Counted from the first letter of the stretch, positions 9,393 through 18,131 are shown. The stretch: 64,000 nt of DNA from Micrococcus sp. EYE_212 (GCF_023147585.1 NZ_JAHXOZ010000004.1:62001-126000); one strand, 5' to 3'. Numbers and translations are program-made. Notes: a model not told the origin generated them from the letters alone.

Positions 9393-9449
9393 GCCGGGCG
9401 CAGTATTGCCAAGCAACCACGGGGGTCACCTGGCAGTACTGCGCCCGGC
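9393..9449. terminator. Long hairpin between kinase and regulator genes
   Basis: Arms of 19 bases (9393-9411 and 9431-9449) pair with a single G.T wobble around a 19-base loop. The element lies between two genes on the same strand and ends 23 bases before the -10 hexamer of the regulator gene. It probably terminates the kinase transcript. No T-tract follows. Confidence 0.6.
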
Positions 9450-9484
9450 GGCATGGAGAGCCGTCCGTCTGAGAGGATCCGAGC

Positions 9485-10195
9485 ATGAGCACTGCCCCCG
9501 AGCGTACCGACCCGTCCGACGCCCCCATCCGCGTGGCCCTCGTGGACGATCAGGCCCTGATCCGCGGAGGGCTGGCCATGCTCGTGGACTCCCAGCCGGA
9601 CCTCACGGTCGTGGCCGAGGCCGGCAGCGGGCGCGAGGCCGCTGGCTCGGTCGCCGTGGCGGGCGCCGACGTCGTGCTCATGGACGTGCGCATGCCGGAG
9701 ATGGACGGCATCGAGGCCACCCGCGCGCTGCTGCGCCGGCCGGACGCCCCGCGCGTCGTCGTGCTGACCACCTTCGACCTGGACGAGTACGCGTTCGACG
9801 CGATCGAGGCGGGCGCCAGCGGCTTCCTGCTCAAGGACGCCCCGCCCGAGGAGCTGCTCTCCGCGATCCGCACGGTGCACCGGGGCGACGCCGTGATCGC
9901 CCCGTCCACGACGCGCCGGCTCCTGACGCACATGGCCCCGCGCCTGCGCTCGGACCAGGTCCGCAGCGCGGAGTGCCAGGAGCAGCAGGCGGCCGTGGCG
10001 TCGCTGACCCCGCGCGAGCGCGAGGTGCTGGTGCTCATGGCGCAGGGCGCCGCGAACCTGGAGATCGCCGCCGAGCTCGTGCTCTCCGAGGCCACCGTGA
10101 AGACGCACGTGGGCCGGGTGCTCGCCAAGCTCGGCGCCCGCGACCGCGTGCAGGCCGTGCTCATCGCCCACCGCGCAGGCCTGGTGCAGTACTGA
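9485..10195 (+). CDS. Two-component response regulator, NarL/LuxR family
   Basis: A 236-residue regulator. The receiver domain has Asp67 in VVLMDVRMP and Lys in FLLKDAPP. The LuxR helix-turn-helix begins at [15 protein letters not shown] and contains [13 protein letters not shown]. The hexamer GAGGAT (9473-9478) ends 6 bases before the ATG, which suggests separate leaderless transcription. The cognate kinase is the gene just upstream. Three related palindromes at 7906, 10259 and 11313 are candidate binding sites, so the regulon may include its own kinase, the small membrane protein at 10387 and the ABC pair at 11398-14858. Confidence 0.94.
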   Translation: MSTAPERTDPSDAPIRVALVDDQALIRGGLAMLVDSQPDLTVVAEAGSGREAAGSVAVAGADVVLMDVRMPEMDGIEATRALLRRPDAPRVVVLTTFDLDEYAFDAIEAGASGFLLKDAPPEELLSAIRTVHRGDAVIAPSTTRRLLTHMAPRLRSDQVRSAECQEQQAAVASLTPREREVLVLMAQGAANLEIAAELVLSEATVKTHVGRVLAKLGARDRVQAVLIAHRAGLVQY

Positions 10196-10258
10196 GGCTG
10201 CCGCGTCGGACCGGCGCCGGCGCCCGGCCGAGCCGCCGCAGCGGACGGCCCTCACCGT

Positions 10259-10274
10259 TCATACCCGGGTATGA
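10259..10274. promoter_or_regulatory. Perfect 16-bp palindrome, predicted operator of the 7958/9485 system, site 2
   Basis: TCATACCCGGGTATGA is self-complementary over all 16 bases. It lies 64 bases past the regulator stop and 112 bases before the start of the small membrane protein. Related sites occur upstream of the kinase gene and of the MacB-type ATPase gene. Confidence 0.6.
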
Positions 10275-10386
10275 CACCCGCCCGAGGGGAAGTCATCCGG
10301 ACGGCGGTCCCGCCCGCGCGCCGCGCCCCGGATGATGGAGTCACAGCGCCCCGATGGGCCTGTCTCGTACCCGGGGAGTGACCGCC

Positions 10387-10701
10387 ATGACCACGATGCA
10401 CACCGAGCCCCAGCCGACGGCACCGCACGAGTCGGCACCGACCAGCGCCGCGGCACCCACCCGTCCCACCGGCCCCACCCGTCCCACCGGCCCCGCCGGC
10501 CGCGGGAGCACCTCCACGGTCAGGGACGAGCGCGACGGCGACTGCCTCGTGTTCTTCGTCTGCCTCGTCACCGGCGCGCTGGCCATGCTCGGCCTCGCCC
10601 TGCTCACCGACCTCGAGGGCCTGCCGCGCCTCCTGCTCACCGGGGCCATCACCACGCTGGCCGGGGTGAGCGTCTCCGTGCTCTGCCGCACGGAGGACTG
10701 A
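10387..10701 (+). CDS. Small membrane protein of unknown function
   Basis: A 104-residue protein that I do not recognise. The first 55 residues are polar and rich in Pro, Thr and Ala, including the repeated unit TRPTGP. They are followed by two hydrophobic helices (about residues 53-72 and 78-97) and a short CRTED tail. GGGGAG at 10375-10380 gives a plausible ribosome binding site 7 bases before the ATG. Its place between the response regulator and a predicted operator site on one side and the ABC transporter on the other suggests membership of that regulon, possibly as an accessory membrane sensor. That role is inference only. Confidence 0.7.
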   Translation: MTTMHTEPQPTAPHESAPTSAAAPTRPTGPTRPTGPAGRGSTSTVRDERDGDCLVFFVCLVTGALAMLGLALLTDLEGLPRLLLTGAITTLAGVSVSVLCRTED

Positions 10702-10708
10702 GCCGCGC

Positions 10709-11275
10709 TCAGCCCGCCGTGGGCCGCAGCCCGCGCAGGTACACGTCGAGCAGCCAGTGGTTCTGCTCGGGGAAGCGGTCCAGCACGTCCGAGGTGAGCG
10801 GCCTCGTGAGCGTGAGCAGCCCCATGAAGTAGTGCCGGGCCGTCAGGTCCTCCCCCACGAGGCCCGCCTCGGCCGCCATCGCCACCGCCCGGTCGGCGAG
10901 GTCGAGGATCTCCTCCTCGGCCTCGTCGAAGAGGTCGTGCTGCGGGAGGTCGCGGGCCGTGACCGAGTCCAGCGCGGCCAGCATGGACGTCAGGTTCACC
11001 TCGGCCAGCTCGCTCGCGAGCCGGCGCCACCGCTCCTCCGGGTCCCCCACGCCCGCGATGAAGCGGGTGAGGATGCGGCGGATGCGCACCACCACCTGCT
11101 CGAGGACGGCCGTGAGCAGGTCGCGCCGGGTGGGGAAGTGCCGGTACAGCGTCCCCACGCCGAGACCGGCCTCCTGCGCCACGGCGCGCAGGGACATCCC
11201 GGCGCCCTGCTCCTGGAGCAGGTGTGCGGCCGCGGCCAGCAGGTCCTGGCGGTTGGCGCGGGCGTCGGCTCTCAT
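10709..11275 (-). CDS. TetR-family transcriptional regulator
   Basis: A 188-residue repressor-type protein. The N-terminal helix-turn-helix (LLAAAAHLLQEQGAGMSLRAVAQEAGLGVGTLYRHFPTR spans residues 12-50) is classical TetR. The C-terminal ligand domain is generic. The ATG at 11275 follows GAGGAT by 6 bases on the minus strand, a weak leaderless promoter. It is divergent from the MacB-type ABC operon and is therefore a likely second regulator of it; the inducer is unknown. Confidence 0.92.
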   Translation of the reverse strand: MRADARANRQDLLAAAAHLLQEQGAGMSLRAVAQEAGLGVGTLYRHFPTRRDLLTAVLEQVVVRIRRILTRFIAGVGDPEERWRRLASELAEVNLTSMLAALDSVTARDLPQHDLFDEAEEEILDLADRAVAMAAEAGLVGEDLTARHYFMGLLTLTRPLTSDVLDRFPEQNHWLLDVYLRGLRPTAG

Positions 11276-11312
11276 GCCCCCATCCTCCCATCCTCCTCAG
11301 GTCAGGTGCCGG

Positions 11313-11328
11313 TCCACCCCCGGTATGA
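11313..11328. promoter_or_regulatory. Predicted operator of the 7958/9485 system, site 3
   Basis: TCCACCCCCGGTATGA differs from site 1 at three positions. It lies 70 bases upstream of the ABC ATPase start and 38 bases from the divergent TetR start, so either gene could be the target. Confidence 0.4.
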
Positions 11329-11397
11329 CCCGAGGCGCGCCGCAGTCCATCCCGTGCTCCGATCCCGTGCGGGCGCTGCCCGCGGGAGGGTGGGCCC

Positions 11398-12279
11398 ATG
11401 AGCACCGCAGCCGCCTCGCCCCGCGACCACACCTCCCCCACCGCCGGCCACGCCGTCGCGTCCTCCCCGCTCGCCACCGGTGCGCCCGGACCCGCCGCCA
11501 CCACGACGACGGCGCACGCCGTCTCGGCGCGCGCCCTCACCCGCTCCTACGGGAAGGGCGACGCGCAGGTGCACGCCCTGCGGGGCGTGGACGTGGACTT
11601 CGAGACCGGCCGCTTCACCGCGATCATGGGCCCGTCCGGCTCGGGCAAGTCCACGCTCATGCACTGCCTCGCGGGCCTCGACACCCCGACCTCCGGGTCC
11701 GTGATGCTGGGCGGCACCGAGATCACGGGCCTGGACGACACCGCGCTGACCCGCCTGCGCCGGGACCGGGTCGGCTTCGTGTTCCAGTCCTTCAACCTCG
11801 TCCCCACCCTCACCGCGGAGCAGAACATCGTGCTGCCGCTCGAGCTGGCGTCGAAGAAGCCGGACCGCGCGTGGCTCGAGGAGATCACCGCGACGCTCGG
11901 CCTCACGGACCGCCTGAAGCACCGCCCGCACGAGCTCTCGGGCGGCCAGCAGCAGCGCGTCGCCGTCGCCCGCGCCCTGCTCACCCGCCCGGACGTGGTG
12001 TTCGGCGACGAGCCCACCGGCAACCTGGACACCGCCGCCTCCGCGGAGGTCATGGGCCTGCTGCGCCGCTCCACGCGGGAGATGGGCCAGACCATCATCA
12101 TGGTCACGCATGACCCCGTGGCGGCCTCCGCCGCGGACCGCGTGGTGCTGCTCGCCGACGGCGTGCTGGCCGGCGAGCTGATCGGCCCCACGGTGGAGTC
12201 CGTCACCGAGGCCATGACGGCGCTGTCCACGGGTGCGGCGCAGGGCGCCTCGGCCTCCGTGCGGGGCGGGGTGCGCTGA
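11398..12279 (+). CDS. ABC transporter ATP-binding protein, MacB/LolD type
   Basis: A 293-residue ATPase. After a Ser/Thr/Ala-rich N-terminal extension of about 40 residues it shows Walker A GPSGSGKST, the Q-loop FVFQSFNLVPTLTA, signature LSGGQQQRVAVARAL, Walker B VVFGDEPTGNLD and the H-loop MVTHD. The Q-loop and TGNLD are characteristic of the MacB/LolD group, which power FtsX-like permeases in lipoprotein, peptide or antibiotic export. The permease follows after 2 bases. The start could be leaderless (GAGGGT ending 6 bases upstream) or use GGGAGG as a ribosome binding site. Confidence 0.93.
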   Translation: MSTAAASPRDHTSPTAGHAVASSPLATGAPGPAATTTTAHAVSARALTRSYGKGDAQVHALRGVDVDFETGRFTAIMGPSGSGKSTLMHCLAGLDTPTSGSVMLGGTEITGLDDTALTRLRRDRVGFVFQSFNLVPTLTAEQNIVLPLELASKKPDRAWLEEITATLGLTDRLKHRPHELSGGQQQRVAVARALLTRPDVVFGDEPTGNLDTAASAEVMGLLRRSTREMGQTIIMVTHDPVAASAADRVVLLADGVLAGELIGPTVESVTEAMTALSTGAAQGASASVRGGVR

Positions 12280-12281
12280 GC

Positions 12282-14858
12282 ATGTGGACCGTCGCCCTCT
12301 CCCAGCTGCGGACGCAGCCGCGCCGCTACATCTCCGTCATCCTGGCCATCCTCATCGGCACGATGTTCCTGGCCGCCTCCTTCCTCGTCTCCTCGAGCGG
12401 CCAGGCCACCCTGCGCACCACGCTCGGCAACACGTACGCCGCCGGCGACCTCGTGGTCCTGCCGAAGGCCTCCGACTCCTCCGCCGAGGACCCCACGGCC
12501 GCCTTCCCCGGCCTGGCCGGCACGGCGGGGCAGCCCGGCCCGCTCGGGCGGATCGAGGGCGTCGAGGAGGCCTACTCCACGCAGCTGACGTGGGCGACCG
12601 CGACCACGGGGGACGCGGACTTCGGCGCGATCGTCCAGCCGGTGCCCCGCGACTCCTCCCTGATCGCCGTCTCCCTCACGGAGGGCTCATACCCCGCCCC
12701 CGCCGATCCGCGCGGCATCACCCTGGACACCTCCACCGCCGAGCGGGAGGGCGTGGCCGTCGGCGACGTCGTGACCCTCTCCGGCGATCCGGTGGGCGGC
12801 ACCATCGAGGCCACCGTGACCGGCCTGACCACGCCCTCCCCCGATCCCACCCTCTCCTCGGGCGGGCAGATCTGGGCGGGAGGGCCCACGGTGGCGGCCG
12901 TGCAGGAGCCGCAGGTCGGCGATGCCGGCGCCGTGGACGCCTACAGCCCCCACGTGCTGCTGCGCCTGACCGACGGCGCGGACCGGGACGCTGTCGCCTC
13001 GGCCGTCACCGGCGTCCTCACGGAGCGCGGCGTGTCCGCCGAGGTCCGCACCCCGGACGACGCCGCACGCGCCACCCTGGCCGACGCCAGCGGCGGCACG
13101 GACGTCTTCGGCTGGATCCTCGGCGGCTTCGCCGCCCTGGCCCTGCTGGTCACGGCCCTCGTCATCGCCAACACCTTCCAGGTGCTCGTCGCCCAGCGCA
13201 CGCGTGACCTCGCGCTGCTGCGCACCCTCGGCTCCACGGCGGGGCAGGTCCGCACCTCCGTGCTCGTGGAGGCGCTCGTGGTGGGCCTGATCGGCTCCGT
13301 GCTCGGCGTCGTCCTCGCCGTCGCCGCGACCGCGGGCCTCGTGGCCGCCGTCCGCGCGATGTTCGAGATGAACACCCTCACCTTCGCCGCCGATCCGGTG
13401 ACCCTGCTGGTCACCGTCCTGGTCGGCGTCCTCGTGACGCTCGCCGCCGCGATCGCCCCGGCCCTCGCCGCCACCCGCGTCTCCCCGCTGCAGGCCCTGC
13501 GGCCCGCGGAGGAGGTCCGCGCGGCCTCCCGCGGCGGCGTGGTGCGCACCCTGATCGGCACCGTGCTGGCCGTGGGCGGCACCGCCCTCATGCTGTTCGG
13601 TGCGTTCGCCCCCGAGCCGCTGTCCGCGATCGGCGGCGGAGCGCTCTCCTTCCTCGGCGTGCTCCTGCTGGCCTCGCTGTTCGTGCCGGCCGCCGTGCGC
13701 GGCGCGTCCGTGCTGGCCCGCCCGGCCGGCGTGCCCGGCCGCCTCGCGGGCCTGAACGCCACGCGGCACCGCTCGCGCACCGCGGCCACGGCCGCCGCCC
13801 TCCTGGTGGGCACCACCCTCGTGGCACTCTTCCTGACGGGCGGGCGCACCGCGCAGGACACGACCAACCTGGCCCTGGACGCCGCCTACCCGGTGGACCT
13901 CGTCGTCTCGGTGCCCGCCGGCGCGGACGCCGCAGCCGCCGCCGAGCGCGTGCGCGGGGTGGACGACGTCGGCGCCGTGGCCCTGGCCGTGCCGGTCGGG
14001 ACCACGGAGAACGGCTCCACCGTGCTCGCCGCGCCGAGCGCCGCCCTGCGTGGCGCCGTGGCCGACCTGCCCCCGGACGAGGAGGCGCGCCTCGGCCAGC
14101 CGGGCACCGTGTTCGTCCCCGAGTGGGTGGAGGGCGACGTCCCGGCCACCGTGGCCGGCGCCGAGCGGACCCTCGCCCCCGTGCGCGGCGGCTCGCTCGG
14201 CTCGGGCGTGTACGTCGCCGAGGAGACCGCGCGCGCCGCCGGGTGGGACGGAGCGCCCGTGGCCTTCGACGGCGGGGTCACCGTGCCCAGCCAGCTGCTC
14301 GTGGCCCTGTCGGGCAACGTGCCCGTGAACGAGCTGCAGGCCCTCGCCGACGACGTCACCGAGGCGGCCGGCTCCGGCGCCGTCATCATGGACGGCGGCG
14401 CCCCGACGCGCGCCGTGTACGCCCAGATCATCGACGCGATGCTGTGGATCGTGGTGGCGCTGCTGGCCGTGTCCGTGCTGATCGCGCTGGTCGGCGTGGC
14501 CAACACGCTGAGCCTCTCCGTGATCGAGCGGACGCGCGAGAACGCGCTGCTGCGGGCCCTGGGCCTGACGCGGCGCGGGCTGCGCGGGATGATCGCGATC
14601 GAGTCCGTGCTGATCGCCGGAGTGGCCGCCCTGCTGGGCTGCGCGCTCGGCGTGTTCTACGGATGGGCCGGCTCCCAGCTCATCCTGGGCGACCTGCTCG
14701 CGAACTCGGGCGGATCCTCCGTGGTGCGTCCCACCGTTCCGTGGCTCGAGCTGGCCCTCATCGTGCTGGTGGCCGCCCTCGCCGGACTGGCGGCGGCGCT
14801 GCTGCCCGCTCGTCGGGCGGCGAACCTGAGCCCCGTAGAGGGCCTGGCGGCCGTGTGA
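12282..14858 (+). CDS. FtsX-like ABC transporter permease
   Basis: An 858-residue membrane protein with the duplicated FtsX layout of actinobacterial MacB-type permeases: an N-terminal helix and long external region, three helices (about residues 280-410), further helices around 415-480 with a second external domain, and a final FtsX triplet of helices near 720-850. Repeated phrases such as ALLRTLGSTAGQVR and ALLRALGLTRRGLRG mark the two FtsX cores. It forms the transporter with the ATPase immediately upstream. The exported substrate is unknown; sensing and removal of a cell-envelope-active compound would suit the neighbouring two-component system. Confidence 0.92.
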   Translation: MWTVALSQLRTQPRRYISVILAILIGTMFLAASFLVSSSGQATLRTTLGNTYAAGDLVVLPKASDSSAEDPTAAFPGLAGTAGQPGPLGRIEGVEEAYSTQLTWATATTGDADFGAIVQPVPRDSSLIAVSLTEGSYPAPADPRGITLDTSTAEREGVAVGDVVTLSGDPVGGTIEATVTGLTTPSPDPTLSSGGQIWAGGPTVAAVQEPQVGDAGAVDAYSPHVLLRLTDGADRDAVASAVTGVLTERGVSAEVRTPDDAARATLADASGGTDVFGWILGGFAALALLVTALVIANTFQVLVAQRTRDLALLRTLGSTAGQVRTSVLVEALVVGLIGSVLGVVLAVAATAGLVAAVRAMFEMNTLTFAADPVTLLVTVLVGVLVTLAAAIAPALAATRVSPLQALRPAEEVRAASRGGVVRTLIGTVLAVGGTALMLFGAFAPEPLSAIGGGALSFLGVLLLASLFVPAAVRGASVLARPAGVPGRLAGLNATRHRSRTAATAAALLVGTTLVALFLTGGRTAQDTTNLALDAAYPVDLVVSVPAGADAAAAAERVRGVDDVGAVALAVPVGTTENGSTVLAAPSAALRGAVADLPPDEEARLGQPGTVFVPEWVEGDVPATVAGAERTLAPVRGGSLGSGVYVAEETARAAGWDGAPVAFDGGVTVPSQLLVALSGNVPVNELQALADDVTEAAGSGAVIMDGGAPTRAVYAQIIDAMLWIVVALLAVSVLIALVGVANTLSLSVIERTRENALLRALGLTRRGLRGMIAIESVLIAGVAALLGCALGVFYGWAGSQLILGDLLANSGGSSVVRPTVPWLELALIVLVAALAGLAAALLPARRAANLSPVEGLAAV

Positions 14859-14983
14859 TGCGGGCCCGGCCGCCGGGCACTCCGGGCCCGGCGGCCGGGT
14901 GGCCCGCGAGAGACGCCCGGGGCTCCCCGGCGGCGCGCCGCCGACCGCAGACAGGCTCGGCGCCGCCGTCTAGCGTGGGCCCC

Positions 14984-15859
14984 ATGAGCGAGACCTCCGT
15001 CACGAACCTCTCCGCCACCCCCGATCAGCCCGCCGTCACCGTCGGCTCCCCCGTGTGGATCGACTACACCGCCGTCGACTTCCCCGCACAGCGCGCCTTC
15101 TACGAGGCGCTGTTCGGCTGGACCTTCGAGGACGAGGGCGAGGAGTACGGCCACTACATGATGATCCGCAAGGACGACGCCACCGTGGGCGGCGCGATGG
15201 ACGCGGCCGACCTGCCGCCCGCACCCGAGGGCATGCCGCCGGCCGTGTGGACGGTGTACCTCAAGACCGAGGACATCGACCGGACGATGGAGCTCGTGGC
15301 CGAGCACGGCGGGACCGTGGTCAATGAGCCGATGGACGTGGGCCCGCTCGGCCGCATGGCGATCGTGGAGAGCGCCGGCGGCGAGGCACTGGGCTTCTGG
15401 GAGCCGGGCGAGTTCCCCGGCCACGACCTGCCGCTGACCCCCGGCACCTCCGTGTGGTTCGAGGTGATGTCCACGGACGTCGCCGCGGACGCCGCGTTCT
15501 ACCGGAACGTGGCCGGCTGGGACGTGGTCCCGATGCGCGGGGACGCCCCGGACGACGACGGCGCGGCGGGCGACGTCGACCCCGGTGCCGCCGGCGAGGG
15601 CCCCGCGTACGCCACGAACTTCGCCGACGAGGACTCCACCGCTGGCCTGTGCGACGCGACCCCGTGGCTGCCCGAGGGCACCCCGAGCTACTGGCGCCCC
15701 TACTTCCAGGTCACGGACATGGAGGAGGCCGTGCGCGTCGTGGCGGAGCACGGCGGCCGCGTCGTGGACGGGCCGATGGACTCGCCGTTCGGCGTCGTCG
15801 CCTCGGTGCTGGACCCGGCCGGCGCGACGTTCCAGCTGAACCAGCCGCCGCGCGGATGA
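14984..15859 (+). CDS. VOC (glyoxalase/dioxygenase-fold) family protein, two domains
   Basis: A 291-residue protein with two vicinal-oxygen-chelate modules, starting near residue 20 (WIDYTAVDFPAQRAFYEALFGWTF) and residue 155 (WFEVMSTDVAADAAFYRNVAGWDV). This double arrangement is common in actinobacterial proteins annotated as hydroxylases or glyoxalase-like, but the reaction cannot be predicted. An acidic Asp/Gly-rich insert occurs around residue 190. The ATG at 14984 follows TAGCGT (14971-14976) by 7 bases, so a leaderless start is preferred over the longer open frame. Confidence 0.88.
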   Translation: MSETSVTNLSATPDQPAVTVGSPVWIDYTAVDFPAQRAFYEALFGWTFEDEGEEYGHYMMIRKDDATVGGAMDAADLPPAPEGMPPAVWTVYLKTEDIDRTMELVAEHGGTVVNEPMDVGPLGRMAIVESAGGEALGFWEPGEFPGHDLPLTPGTSVWFEVMSTDVAADAAFYRNVAGWDVVPMRGDAPDDDGAAGDVDPGAAGEGPAYATNFADEDSTAGLCDATPWLPEGTPSYWRPYFQVTDMEEAVRVVAEHGGRVVDGPMDSPFGVVASVLDPAGATFQLNQPPRG

Positions 15860-15950
15860 GGGCGGCGCTGCCCGCCGCTCCTCCACGACGCACCCACTCC
15901 AGCCCCTCGTGGTGACCCGCCGCGTCGGCGGCACGCGCGCGGCGCCGGAT

Positions 15951-15968
15951 CTCCCCCGCGCGGGGGAG
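15951..15968. promoter_or_regulatory. Perfect 18-bp palindrome, predicted operator of the 16004/17314 two-component system
   Basis: CTCCCCCGCGCGGGGGAG, preceded by GGAT, ends 22 bases before the -10 hexamer TAGGGT (15991-15996) of the kinase gene, directly upstream of where a -35 would lie. The same CTCCCCC-N4-GGGGGAG pattern recurs upstream of the NatA-like gene. Confidence 0.6.
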
Positions 15969-16003
15969 GTGCCCCCGCCGCACCCGTCGCTAGGGTGGGG
16001 CGC

Positions 16004-17317
16004 ATGCCCGCCACCCCTGCCGTCGACGTCGTCCCGAGCCCCCCGGACGTGGCCGTCGGCGGCGCCACCGCCGGCGGCGGGCGCCCCCTCGTGCGCGCGC
16101 TGTCCCCCCGCTGGCGGCGCGCAGACGCGATCCTCGCCGCGGTGCTCGTGGTGGCCGGCGTCGAGCTGGCCTACCTCTCCGACTTCCTGGGCTCGATGCC
16201 GTGGAGGCAGGACGTCGGCTGGGTCGCCCTCGGCGCCGTCGCCCTGGCCCTCCCCCTCGCGTGGCGCCGGCGCTTCCCGGTGGCCGTCGCCGCGGTCGTC
16301 TCGCTGACATACTTCGCGGTCTCCACGTGGGTGGGCGTCGAGCTCTACGCCTCGCAGGTGGTGCTGTTCCTCGCCTTCTACACGGTGGGGGCGTGGTGCC
16401 CGGACCGGCGGCGCGCGTTCTGGACACGCACCGGGATCGCGGCGGTCATGGCCGTGTGGCTCGCGTGGGTCATGGTGGACGGCTTCAGCGACCCCGAGGT
16501 CGGCGAGCGCGGCGTCAACGCGTACTTCGCCATGGCCGGCATCCAGACCCTCGTCAACCTCGCCTACTTCGGCGCGGCGTGGCTCTTCGGGGACCGCGCG
16601 TGGCGCCAGGCGCTCGCCCGCCAGGACCTCGAGGCCGCCCATGCGGAGATCCGCGCCCAGCAGGAGCGGCTCGCCGAGCAGGCCGTGTCCCTCGAGCGGC
16701 TGCGGATCGCCCGCGAGCTGCACGACGTCGTCGCACACCACGTCACCGCCATGGGCGTGCAGGCCGGCGCGGCACGGCTCACCCTGGCCGCGGACCCCGA
16801 CGCCGCCGCGCGCCACCTGCACGGCGTCGAGTCCTCCGCCCGCGAGGCGGTCGCCGAGCTCAAGACCATGGTCCACACCCTGCGCGACGACGCCGGCGCA
16901 CACTCCGCCCTCCCCACCCTCGAGGACCTCGAGGGCCTCGTGGAGGAGGCACGGTCGGCGGGCCAGGACGTGCGCCTCACGCGGATCGGCTCCCCGCCCT
17001 CGCTCACCCCGCCCGCCGAGCTCGCCCTGTACCGGGTGGCGCAGGAGGGCCTCACCAACGCGCGCAAGCACGCGGGGCCGCGCGCCGCCGTCGAGGTGCG
17101 GCTGCGCACAGAGCCGGACCGCGTGGAGCTCGAGGTCAGCGACGACGGGCGGGGCGCCCGCTCGGCCGGCCTCGCCTCCGGTGCCGGGCTGGGCCTGGTG
17201 GGGATGCAGGAGCGCGTCGCGTCGGTGGGCGGCGCGGTGCAGGCCGGACCGAAGGACTCCGGCGGATGGCTCGTGCGGGCCGCGGTGCCCGCCGTGATCG
17301 AGGAGGAGACCCCATGA
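16004..17317 (+). CDS. Sensor histidine kinase, HisKA_3 type
   Basis: A 437-residue kinase with about five hydrophobic segments between residues 35 and 200, a coiled-coil stretch rich in Glu, Arg and Gln, then the box IARELHDVVAHHVTAMG with His240. The HATPase domain includes QEGLTNARKHAG and GAGLGLVGMQERV. The ATG at 16004 is chosen over the GTG at 15995 because TAGGGT (15991-15996) would overlap that GTG and ends exactly 7 bases before 16004. The stop overlaps the regulator start (ATGA), indicating translational coupling. Confidence 0.93.
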   Translation: MPATPAVDVVPSPPDVAVGGATAGGGRPLVRALSPRWRRADAILAAVLVVAGVELAYLSDFLGSMPWRQDVGWVALGAVALALPLAWRRRFPVAVAAVVSLTYFAVSTWVGVELYASQVVLFLAFYTVGAWCPDRRRAFWTRTGIAAVMAVWLAWVMVDGFSDPEVGERGVNAYFAMAGIQTLVNLAYFGAAWLFGDRAWRQALARQDLEAAHAEIRAQQERLAEQAVSLERLRIARELHDVVAHHVTAMGVQAGAARLTLAADPDAAARHLHGVESSAREAVAELKTMVHTLRDDAGAHSALPTLEDLEGLVEEARSAGQDVRLTRIGSPPSLTPPAELALYRVAQEGLTNARKHAGPRAAVEVRLRTEPDRVELEVSDDGRGARSAGLASGAGLGLVGMQERVASVGGAVQAGPKDSGGWLVRAAVPAVIEEETP

Positions 17318-18045
17318 CCCTGCGCGTCCTGCTGGTGGACGACCAGCCCCTGATCCGCGTGGGCTTCACCGCGATCCTGCGCTCCCAGCCCGACCTGGAG
17401 GTGGTGGGCGAGGCCGGGGACGGGGAGGACGCGCTCCGTCTGGCCGCCGAGACGGACCCCGACGTGATCTGCATGGACGTGCAGATGCCGCGGCTGGACG
17501 GCGTGGAGGCCACGCGTCGGCTGGTGGCGGGCGGCACGCGGGCGGCCGTGCCCATCCTCACGACCTTCGACACGGACGAGGCGCTCTTCGCCGCCCTGAC
17601 GGCCGGGGCCGCGGGCTTCCTGCTGAAGTCGGCCGGGCCGGAGGAGCTGATCGAGGCCGTGCGCGTGCTCGGCCGCGGCGACGCCCTGCTGGACCCCCAG
17701 GTCACGCGCCGGGTGCTGCAGCGCATGACCGCCGGGGCCGGGGCGGCGCCGCCCCCGGCGGACGCGGCTCCCGCGGCCCCGGCACCCGCGGACCCCCTGC
17801 CCGCCGAGCCTGCGCGCGGCGTCGGGTCCGGAGCCGGGGCTGGGGACGGCGTCGGGCTGACGGCCCGGGAGGCCGAGGTGCTGCGCGCGATGGCCCGCGG
17901 GCTCTCCAACGGGGAGATCGCGCGCGAGCTGTTCGTGGGGGAGGCGACCGTGAAGACCCACGTGTCCAACGTGCTCCTGAAGACCGGCGCCCGGGACCGC
18001 GTGCACGCGGTGATCTGGGCGTTCGAGCACGGCGTGGCCGGCTGA
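17314..18045 (+). CDS. Two-component response regulator, NarL/LuxR family
   Basis: A 243-residue regulator with receiver Asp55 in VICMDVQMP and Lys in FLLKSAGP. The LuxR helix-turn-helix starts at LTAREAEVLRAMARG and contains TVKTHVSNVLLKT. The two domains are separated by an unusually long Ala/Pro/Gly linker, residues 140-179, of very low complexity. It is the second gene of the operon with the kinase. Palindromes at 15951 and 18055-18098, upstream of its own operon and of the following ABC operon, are candidate binding sites. The downstream NatAB-like transporter is the likely target. Confidence 0.94.
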   Translation: MTLRVLLVDDQPLIRVGFTAILRSQPDLEVVGEAGDGEDALRLAAETDPDVICMDVQMPRLDGVEATRRLVAGGTRAAVPILTTFDTDEALFAALTAGAAGFLLKSAGPEELIEAVRVLGRGDALLDPQVTRRVLQRMTAGAGAAPPPADAAPAAPAPADPLPAEPARGVGSGAGAGDGVGLTAREAEVLRAMARGLSNGEIARELFVGEATVKTHVSNVLLKTGARDRVHAVIWAFEHGVAG

Positions 18046-18054
18046 GCCGGCGAT

Positions 18055-18098
18055 CTCCCCCGGGAGGGGGAGCCGCCGATCTCCGCCGCACGTCGGAG
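18055..18098. promoter_or_regulatory. Two tandem operator-like palindromes before the NatA-like gene
   Basis: The upstream site CTCCCCCGGGAGGGGGAG (18055-18072) has the same arms as the palindrome at 15951. A weaker site, CTCCGCCGCACGTCGGAG (18081-18098), keeps 11 of 14 arm positions and ends 21 bases before the -10 hexamer TAGGCT (18120-18125). Both are preceded by GAT. The first site could also act as a terminator stem for the preceding regulator gene. Confidence 0.55.
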
Positions 18099-18131
18099 GC
18101 GCCCCACCGGCGCGATTCCTAGGCTGAAGCC

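Noticed and set aside
15995-16003. GTG at 15995 as the start of the sensor kinase gene.
   Set aside because: It lies inside the -10 hexamer TAGGGT; the ATG at 16004 has the correct spacing.
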